From assembly GCA_051011595.1 (NCBI GenBank), contig JBPCTQ010000297.1, positions 1 through 11,368 on the forward strand: a stretch of DNA of 11,368 nt, written 5' to 3'. This stretch comes from JAOUEE01 sp051011595. GTDB taxonomy: Bacteria > Actinomycetota > Acidimicrobiia > Acidimicrobiales > SHLQ01. The notes beneath the pieces are model-generated. The model was not told the DNA's origin, ran no database searches, and saw only the letters and a list, made by a program, of their open reading frames with translations. The number at the start of each line of letters is the position of its first letter. Positions within the stretch are counted from its first letter, which is position 1. Shown here in pieces: positions 6,332 through 11,368 of the stretch. A program made the position numbers and the translations under genes.

Positions 6332-7147
6332 ATGCGCGCAGATACCGTTCGTCGCTGCTTCGAGCTGGAAGCGCTCCGGCCCGACTGCTTCCAGGCTCCG
6401 GTTGCCGGATTCCCGGGAGTGTCGTGGGCGTACGGCGGCCTCTTGATCGGCCAAGCTGGGTTGGCGGCCCGCGCCACGGCCGACGGCCGCGACCTGCGGT
6501 CGCTGACCATCACGTTCGTGGCCCGAACGAGTGTCGACGAACCGGTCGTGATCTCCGTCGAACCGGTCGCCGACCGCGGCACCTTCGCCAGCCGGCTCGT
6601 GCGGTTCGAACAACAGGGCCAGGTTCGGGCCATCGCCACCGTTCTGCTGCACCGCTTCGAGGATGGTCCCCGACACCAGATCCCCATGCCGAACGTTGTC
6701 GGACCCGCCGATGCCGATCCTGGTCACCCCGGGCTCCCGGTCGAGGTGCGTGACGCATCGGCAGGTCGATTGATGTCCGGCGCCGTCGAGGAGCCGCGGC
6801 TCGACATCTGGTATCGCGCCGCCGATACCGGGCCCGAAACCGCCGAACACGAAGCCATGGTGGGCTACATCAGTGATCTCAGTCTGTTGGAAACGGCTTG
6901 GCGGCCCGTGCCGGGTGCCACCATTCGTCGAACCGACCGGGTGGTGTCGAACACCCTGTCGCACACCATGTGGTTCCACGAGCCGCCTCGGGTCGATGAC
7001 TGGGTGTTGTTCCACGCCGAATCCCCTCGAGCCGCGGCGGGCCGCTCGTTGTGCCAGGCCCACCTGTTCTCCGCCGATGGCTCCTTGATGGTTTCGGTTG
7101 CGCAGGAGGGGCTGATGCGATTCCGGGAACCGGAGCCCGGCTCGTGA
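6332..7147 (+). CDS. TesB-like acyl-CoA thioesterase, double hot-dog
   Basis: From the ATG at 6332 the product is 271 residues, normal for TesB-type double hot-dog thioesterases that hydrolyse acyl-CoA to free fatty acid and CoA. The first hot-dog (about 15-110) contains GVSWAYGGLLIGQ and SLTITFVARTSVDEPVVISVE. The second (about 130-262) has YISDLSLL, LSHTMWFHEP, a SADGSLMVSVAQEGLMR strand and the conserved Gln258. The E. coli TesB catalytic Asp-Thr-Gln triad aligns here as Ser210, Pro232 and Gln258, so two of three positions differ. ATG 6332 has GGGAC upstream; ATG 6296 and GTG 6275 are longer alternatives that approach or overlap the divergent lipoprotein start. The stop overlaps the next gene's GTG, implying translational coupling. 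Confidence 0.88.
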   Translation: MRADTVRRCFELEALRPDCFQAPVAGFPGVSWAYGGLLIGQAGLAARATADGRDLRSLTITFVARTSVDEPVVISVEPVADRGTFASRLVRFEQQGQVRAIATVLLHRFEDGPRHQIPMPNVVGPADADPGHPGLPVEVRDASAGRLMSGAVEEPRLDIWYRAADTGPETAEHEAMVGYISDLSLLETAWRPVPGATIRRTDRVVSNTLSHTMWFHEPPRVDDWVLFHAESPRAAAGRSLCQAHLFSADGSLMVSVAQEGLMRFREPEPGS

Positions 7148-7749
7148 GCCCGTCGATCGTGGTGTTCGATCTGGGAAACGTGTTGGTGCGCTGGGACCGG
7201 CGCCTGCTGTACCGCACGTTGATCGACGACCCGGCCGAGCTCGATCGATTCCTGGGCGACGTGCTGACGATGGAAGAGAACGCGGCGCTGGACAGGGGCA
7301 CGCCGCTGGCCGAGATGACCGCCGACCTGGCCCGCCGACATCCCGCCGATGCTGCGCTGATCGATGCATTCCGCACTCGCTGGATCGAGACCATCGGTGA
7401 GGTCATCCACGAGTCGGTCGGGGCTCTCGAAGAGCTCCTGGCCCGAGGAGTTCGGTGTTACGCCCTGTCGAACTGGGGCGCCGACACGTTCGAGCAAGTG
7501 GCGGATCGGTTCGAGTGGTTGAGCTGGTTCGACGGTCTGGTGATCTCTGGCCGCGAGGGGATGGTCAAACCCGAACGCGAGATCTTCGATCTTCTGTGTC
7601 GACGGTATGACTTCGTTCCCACCGAAGCGCTGTTCATCGACGATTCGACTGCCAACATCGCCACGGCCCGACAGCTCGGCTTCGCGACCATGCTCTTCGT
7701 CGACCCGGCCGACCTCCGGCCCGAACTCGAACGCCACGGACTGTTGTGA
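7144..7749 (+). CDS. HAD-superfamily hydrolase, YihX-like
   Basis: The 201-residue protein has the four HAD motifs: motif I VFDLGNVL with nucleophile Asp9, motif II ALSNWG with Ser109, motif III Lys142 (GMVKPEREIF), and motif IV FIDD with Asp166/Asp167. A helical cap (about 20-90) lies between motifs I and II. Motif I is DxG, not the DxD of most phosphatases. This is as in E. coli YihX (a sugar-phosphate phosphatase) and related haloacid-dehalogenase-like members. The GTG at 7144 shares the GTGA overlap with the thioesterase stop and puts motif I at the usual distance from the N terminus, so translation is probably coupled. A small phosphorylated metabolite is the likely substrate, but which one cannot be told. 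The gene ends 16 bp before a convergent gene. Confidence 0.92.
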   Translation: MSPSIVVFDLGNVLVRWDRRLLYRTLIDDPAELDRFLGDVLTMEENAALDRGTPLAEMTADLARRHPADAALIDAFRTRWIETIGEVIHESVGALEELLARGVRCYALSNWGADTFEQVADRFEWLSWFDGLVISGREGMVKPEREIFDLLCRRYDFVPTEALFIDDSTANIATARQLGFATMLFVDPADLRPELERHGLL

Positions 7750-7765
7750 AAGCCGGATTCGCTGG

Positions 7766-8125
7766 TCAGCGCTCGACTCGCACGGTGCCGACCCCGGTGT
7801 AGCGGCTCATCGGGCGCCGCATACGCTCCCGATGCCACTGCGGATCGCGGCAGTGAGCATGGAAGTGAGTGGGGATCTGGCGCATCTGGCGATCGATCGA
7901 CCAGCCCTCTGCGCCGAATCGGAGATCGCCGGCCGCTCCCAGCTGCTCGAGCATGTGGTCGATGTCGTCGGGTGTGGGGTCGGTGCCGTGGGGTTTCCAG
8001 ACCACCATGGGCACCGAACAGACCTCGCAGTCGGCCACCCAGCAGATGTCGTCCTCGTGGTACCAGTGGGTGTAGCGAGCCGCTTCGCACAGCTCGCACG
8101 AAGGATCGAACCCCGGCGTGCTCAT
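7766..8125 (-). CDS. Small Cys/His-rich HIT-like protein
   Basis: The 119-residue protein has two CxxC knuckles (CELC 10-13 and CEVC 33-36), a lone Cys28, a strand MVVWKPHG (40-47), and IPTHFHAHCRD (84-94). That last segment contains the H-x-H-x-H core of HIT-family nucleotide hydrolases/transferases. The order of an N-terminal Cys cluster, a VV-KPH strand, a helix and then the His triad fits a compact, zinc-bound HIT-like fold; this assignment is inference. If correct, the middle His89 or adjacent His would be the nucleotidyl-transfer residue. The ATG at 8125 shares an ATGA overlap with the stop of the upstream CapA-like gene, so it is translated with that gene. A GTG two codons earlier is possible. 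There is no signal peptide, so it is probably cytosolic. Confidence 0.88.
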   Translation of the reverse strand: MSTPGFDPSCELCEAARYTHWYHEDDICWVADCEVCSVPMVVWKPHGTDPTPDDIDHMLEQLGAAGDLRFGAEGWSIDRQMRQIPTHFHAHCRDPQWHRERMRRPMSRYTGVGTVRVER

Positions 8126-9090
8126 CGACACCCGGGATCGCGATGATCCAGTGCCGGCCCGCCGTTGGAGCCGAGGGTGGCCGGCAGCAGGCAGGCCTCG
8201 GCGAGGTCGGTGCCATCCATCCACACGGTGCCCACCGCAGTGTCGGTCTCGGCCGACTCGAGGTCGTCGACCGGCCAGACGATCCGACCCAGGCCCATGA
8301 ACACCGCGGCCTCGCCGAGGCGGCGGAACGAGTGCACACGGGCGGCACCGTGGCCCATCACCACATCGGCACCCGCCTCCACCATGGACTCGGCCAGTTC
8401 ATTGTCGGCGCGGGTGGCTGCACGGGCCCCGGGTTCTCCCCAGTGCACGCTCACCACCAGTGGCACGTCGGGTTCGGCCGCATCGGCCACGGCGGCCACC
8501 GACTCTTTGACCGAGAGCGTGAACAGTGCTTTTCGGGGGATGGCCAGCACGGTCACCGGTCCATTGTCGGTCTCGATGGTGGCGGGTTCGGGTCCCGGCC
8601 CCACCGCCACCATGCCTGCGGCCTCGATGGCGGCCACGGTGTCGGTCACCCCTTGGCTGCCGAAGTCGGTGATGTGGTCGTTGGCCACGGTGACCACATC
8701 GACACCGGCCCGCACCAGCTCATCGAGGTCGGCGGGCAAACAGCGGATGGCGAAGTTCAACCCTTCGCGTCGCGGTGCGTCGGATGAGACCACACACTGC
8801 AGGTTGGCCACGGTGAGGTCGTCGTCCTGGAATCGATCGACGATCGGTCCGGTGACACGTCCGTACTGGGGTTGGTCGACGAATGGTCCGGGATTCGGGA
8901 GCCAATCGCCGACGACGTTCACCTCCAGCAGGTCCGCAGCCGGCACGAACGGCTCGCTGGCCGCTTTCCCCAGAGCCGGTGACGGTGCCGCCGTGGTGGG
9001 CGGCTCGGCACTGTCAGAGCTGGAGCACGCGGCGACGAGCACAACCATCACCGCAACAACGGTGAGCAGAGATCGTGACGGCCGAACCAT
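8122..9090 (-). CDS. CapA-family lipoprotein, metallophosphatase-like
   Basis: The 322-residue protein has a basic start, a hydrophobic core and lipobox LVAAC (Cys22), then a short Ser/Pro/Thr linker. The CapA (poly-gamma-glutamate synthesis) domain follows: VVGDW (59-63), NLQCVVS (96-102), VTVANDHITDFGSQGVTDT (133-151), VSVHWGEPG (213-221), GADVVMGHGAARVH (240-253) and the MGLGRIVW end strand. These match the calcineurin-like PGA_cap layout. Residues normally conserved for metal binding are altered: ANNH is ANDH, HWGxE is HWGEPG, and GHHPHV is GHGAARV. It is probably anchored on the outer membrane face, acting on cell-wall or capsule material, or it has lost catalysis. ATG 9090 starts the signal peptide; no clear ribosome site is seen. 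The gene is co-directional with the metallopeptidase upstream (44-bp gap). Confidence 0.9.
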   Translation of the reverse strand: MVRPSRSLLTVVAVMVVLVAACSSSDSAEPPTTAAPSPALGKAASEPFVPAADLLEVNVVGDWLPNPGPFVDQPQYGRVTGPIVDRFQDDDLTVANLQCVVSSDAPRREGLNFAIRCLPADLDELVRAGVDVVTVANDHITDFGSQGVTDTVAAIEAAGMVAVGPGPEPATIETDNGPVTVLAIPRKALFTLSVKESVAAVADAAEPDVPLVVSVHWGEPGARAATRADNELAESMVEAGADVVMGHGAARVHSFRRLGEAAVFMGLGRIVWPVDDLESAETDTAVGTVWMDGTDLAEACLLPATLGSNGGPALDHRDPGCR

Positions 9091-9134
9091 TCAGACACTC
9101 AGGGTACGGCCCGAATCGGCCGCGGCCCCCGCGC

Positions 9135-10736
9135 TCAGGTGCAGGCCGCTTCGCCCTCCATGAAACCGTCGCGGAATGCGTTGGTGCGGGCGAACAGCGT
9201 GGCATCGAAGCGCGGGTTGCGATAGCGCAGCATCACGGCCATGGCTTCGTCGAGATCGCCGGCCGACAGGTCGAGAAACAGCGGGGTGCCGTCGGTGTCG
9301 GTGCCGATCTGCAGGTTGCCGTCGTAGACCGCCCGAGCCCAGACGCCGGCCAGGCAATGACTGGCGATGTCGAGCTCAGTTTCGGTGCCCCGCACCCTCT
9401 CGATATCGAGCACGGCCTGGCCGTATTCGCGAGCGAACAGCAGCGCCAATGCGAAGTCGCCGATATCGGCATGGACCTTGGCCAGGGTGTCCTGATCGAA
9501 GGAGATGCTCCCGGTGTCGGTACACCAGAAGATGGGTCCGCCTTCCTCCTGGCTGGTGTTGGGGCAACTGGGCCGGCCGCCCCGGGACGACTGGTATTCG
9601 TCGAGGCCCAGCTGATCGCCGAACTCGCTCTGGATCTCGGGAGCCCAGTACTCGCTCAGGCCGCGCAGTGTCACGTCGAGGGCCTCCTGGTAGGGAAGGT
9701 TGCCTCCCGTCGACTGGTCCTCGGGGGCGAACTCGAGGTCGACGACACGGGCCAGCACGTTCTGTTCGTTGTAGGTGGCACACGTGCTCGGGCCGTTGAT
9801 GAGCCCGTCCTCGTAGGCCAGCACCCGGTCGAAACCACTTCCGTGGGCACCCTGGGACAGGGGATCGAGCCCCGGCGGGTCGCGAAGGAGCAAGAATCCG
9901 GCCACCGAACCGTCGAGCTCGTCTCCCGAGAAGGGTGTGACCCGCTCACTCTCGTCGGCCTGGATGCTGTTGACCCAGGCCCCGGCCAGACAGTCAGCCT
10001 GGAGCTCCTTCACGATGGTGGGCCCTTCGACGCCGGCCTTCGACTGCACCATGTGACCCCACTCGTGGGCCATCACCACGGCGGGCGCGGCGGCGCCGAA
10101 GTTCTCCGACAACTTGGGGAAGAGGTACCGGCTGTCCCAGGTGATGTAGTCCTCGGGTGGGCAGTAGATGGCGTTGTTCTCCAACAGGTTGTTGGGCAGC
10201 GACTGACCGCAGCTGAGTCCACTGTCGTTGGCGGGATCGAACGGGAAGGCTCCGCCGCTGGGTGGGCTGTACTGGCCCGACGGCCAGACGTCGTCGAACA
10301 CGTCCTCCCAGTATTCGTTGACATCGTCACGGGCATCGAGGGCCGACTGGTCCATTTGTTGGCGGTCGGCCGCCGACATGTCGTCCCTGGTCACCGCCTC
10401 GGTGGCGATCAGTTCGGTGCGGGGCCCGACTCCGCCGCCTCCGCCGGTACCGCCGCCTCCGCCCAGGTCGATCCCTCCACACCCGCGACTCATCACCACG
10501 AACAGCACCACCACGACCAGGATCATCATCAGGCCGCTGCCGCCGGCCTTGGGGCCACAGCCGTTGCCGATGGGCAGTCCGCCGAGGCCGCCGCCGGGCA
10601 TACCGCCGCCGCCTGGGGGAGCAGGCGTGCCCCCGCCCCGTCGGGGAAAGAGCGAGCCGCCTCCACGAGAACGTCTCCGGCCGGAACCGCCCGACCGGCT
10701 CGACCCTCCCGACTTTGCTCCGCGGCGTACGCGCAT
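9135..10736 (-). CDS. Membrane-anchored zinc metallopeptidase with duplicated domain
   Basis: The 533-residue protein has an Arg/Gly/Ser/Pro-rich cytosolic N terminus (1-67), one membrane helix (about 69-82), and a Gly-rich spacer. A YpfJ-type neutral zinc peptidase domain (PF04228 style, about 135-323) follows, with IYCPPEDYITWD, VVMAHEWGHMVQ (HExxH, 224-228) and the third-ligand segment KELQADCLAGAW (243-254). Residues about 350-533 repeat the same order: SEYW, IFWCTDTGSISFDQ, LLFAREYGQAV (436-440 in place of HEWGH), ASHCLAGVW, a GDLDEAMAVMLRYRNP segment and a terminal Cys. The second copy therefore lacks the zinc motif and looks like a pseudoenzyme half. Family members are usually about 300 residues, so the length fits a duplication. 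Location should be extracytoplasmic. Start ATG 10736 has a strong GAGGAGA upstream. Confidence 0.92.
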   Translation of the reverse strand: MRVRRGAKSGGSSRSGGSGRRRSRGGGSLFPRRGGGTPAPPGGGGMPGGGLGGLPIGNGCGPKAGGSGLMMILVVVVLFVVMSRGCGGIDLGGGGGTGGGGGVGPRTELIATEAVTRDDMSAADRQQMDQSALDARDDVNEYWEDVFDDVWPSGQYSPPSGGAFPFDPANDSGLSCGQSLPNNLLENNAIYCPPEDYITWDSRYLFPKLSENFGAAAPAVVMAHEWGHMVQSKAGVEGPTIVKELQADCLAGAWVNSIQADESERVTPFSGDELDGSVAGFLLLRDPPGLDPLSQGAHGSGFDRVLAYEDGLINGPSTCATYNEQNVLARVVDLEFAPEDQSTGGNLPYQEALDVTLRGLSEYWAPEIQSEFGDQLGLDEYQSSRGGRPSCPNTSQEEGGPIFWCTDTGSISFDQDTLAKVHADIGDFALALLFAREYGQAVLDIERVRGTETELDIASHCLAGVWARAVYDGNLQIGTDTDGTPLFLDLSAGDLDEAMAVMLRYRNPRFDATLFARTNAFRDGFMEGEAACT

Positions 10737-10741
10737 CCTGG

Positions 10742-10748
10742 TCTCCTC
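10742..10748 (-). promoter_or_regulatory. Shine-Dalgarno GAGGAGA of the metallopeptidase gene
   Basis: The minus-strand sequence GAGGAGA lies five bases before the ATG at 10736. It is among the strongest ribosome sites in the window and fixes this start despite the low-complexity N terminus. Confidence 0.75.
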
Positions 10749-10794
10749 GCTGGTGCCCTACGCGCCGGCCGGAAACCCTAGCGGGCAGCGCCGG

Positions 10795-11368
10795 TCAGGT
10801 CGTTGTCGCGTCGAAGCGTTGGGCTCCGGAAACACCATCGGGGTGGCTCAGATTCAGCCCACCCGCGGCGATCAGGGGGGCCAGGTCCTCGGGTGTCGCC
10901 GGACGCGCCAGGTCGAATCCCTGCCCTCGGAAGCACCCCATGTCCACCAGGAGTCGGCGGTGCTCGGGTGTCTCGATGCCTTCGGCCACCACCTCGAGGT
11001 CGAGCGCCCCGGCCATGTTGATCACCGAGCGGACGATGGCCTCGTCGTCGCGGTCCTGGCCGAGGCCGCGAACGAACGTCTGGTCGATCTTCAAGACGTC
11101 GACCGGGAATCGCTTCAGATACGCGAGCGAGGAGAAGCCGGTCCCGAAATCGTCGATGGCCAGTCTGACCCCCACCTCGCGGAGTCGCTCGAGCAGCGCG
11201 AGGGACTCGTCCACGTCGGACATCAGAGCGGTCTCGGTGATCTCCAGGCATAGGTGCTCGGGGTGCACCTGGTGCCGCTGCAGTGCACTCCTCACCTCGT
11301 CGACCAGCTCGGGGCGGTCGAGCTGGTGGGCCGACAGGTTGACTCGAACCGTGAGCGGGTGATCGCGA
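10795..11368 (-). CDS. EAL-domain c-di-GMP phosphodiesterase, C-terminal part
   Basis: The reading frame enters from the right edge, so only about 190 C-terminal residues are present. Visible EAL motifs, in order, are VRVNLSAHQL, LEITET (a metal-binding Glu), AIDDFGTGFSSLAYL (the DDFG metal site), LKIDQTFVRGL (catalytic Lys/Asp region), VVAEGIET and GQGFDLARP. All are the forms found in active phosphodiesterases that linearise cyclic di-GMP. The EAL signature itself and any GGDEF, PAS or membrane domain lie outside the window. A GTG at 11295 could give a shorter ORF, but the residues before it continue the conserved domain, so it is not the start. It lies 58 bp upstream of the metallopeptidase in the same direction; the product ends in a short Asp-Ala-Thr-Thr-Thr tail. 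Confidence 0.93.
   Translation of the reverse strand, partial: RDHPLTVRVNLSAHQLDRPELVDEVRSALQRHQVHPEHLCLEITETALMSDVDESLALLERLREVGVRLAIDDFGTGFSSLAYLKRFPVDVLKIDQTFVRGLGQDRDDEAIVRSVINMAGALDLEVVAEGIETPEHRRLLVDMGCFRGQGFDLARPATPEDLAPLIAAGGLNLSHPDGVSGAQRFDATTT

Noticed and set aside
6197..7369. Minus-strand frame of 390 residues opposite the thioesterase and HAD genes
   Set aside because: It shows no domain and is antisense to two clear enzyme genes joined by a GTGA overlap.
9107..9122. Hairpin CGGCC/GGCCG in the 44-bp gap between the metallopeptidase and CapA-like genes
   Set aside because: Five-base stem in very GC-rich sequence without a T-run; not enough to call a terminator or operator.
8165..10781. 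Plus-strand frames of 332 and 568 residues opposite the CapA-like and metallopeptidase genes
   Set aside because: The minus-strand products have lipobox, CapA and HExxH motifs; the plus-strand translations match no family and arise from third-position GC bias.
1..11368. CRISPR array, tRNA, transposase, integrase or known defence-system genes
   Set aside because: No evenly spaced identical repeats with unique spacers, no tRNA-like fold, and no recombinase or defence-family motifs in any convincing reading frame; the left-edge repeat has repeated, not unique, spacers.

Overview
The window is GC-rich with strong G/C preference at third codon positions. It has densely packed genes, GTG starts and many lipobox proteins with Thr/Ser/Ala-rich linkers. 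This suggests a high-GC actinobacterium. The free-living, marine/freshwater Acidimicrobiia type fits the gene content best, but that placement is inference because no rRNA or marker gene is present. I see no tRNA, rRNA, CRISPR array, IS element or phage gene. Most of it looks like ordinary chromosome.

Layout. Positions 1-374 hold no convincing gene. They hold a degenerate DNA repeat of about 144 bp with a 72-bp sub-period. Then come a four-helix membrane protein (375-935, -) and a SufR-like Fe-S transcription regulator (1007-1654, -). The regulator is divergent from a small VOC/glyoxalase-fold protein (1756-2130, +) across about 100 bp with a candidate promoter and operator. Next are a small lipoprotein (2132-2722, -) and an RlmI-type 23S rRNA m5C methyltransferase (2789-4030, -). 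Divergent from the methyltransferase is a carotenoid cleavage oxygenase (4051-5550, +). It converges with a haem-c, cytochrome P460-like lipoprotein (5541-6260, -). Divergent from that is a two-gene unit (+): a TesB-like acyl-CoA thioesterase (6332-7147) and a HAD hydrolase (7144-7749) sharing a GTGA stop/start overlap.

The right third is a co-directional minus-strand series. Reading leftwards it holds an EAL-domain c-di-GMP phosphodiesterase cut by the window edge (10795-11368), then a membrane-anchored zinc metallopeptidase (9135-10736). A CapA-type lipoprotein (8122-9090) follows, overlapping by ATGA a small Cys/His-rich HIT-like protein (7766-8125).

I did not find a clear new multi-gene defence or mobile system. 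The most interesting points are: (1) the metallopeptidase appears to be a full tandem duplication of its catalytic domain, with the second copy's HExxH degraded; (2) an orphan SufR-like sensor with its cysteines kept faces a VOC gene instead of suf genes; (3) the left-edge repeat is read in different frames inside the same ORF, so it is a DNA-level element; and (4) several enzymes (thioesterase, CapA, carotenoid oxygenase) have substitutions at positions usually conserved for catalysis or metal binding.
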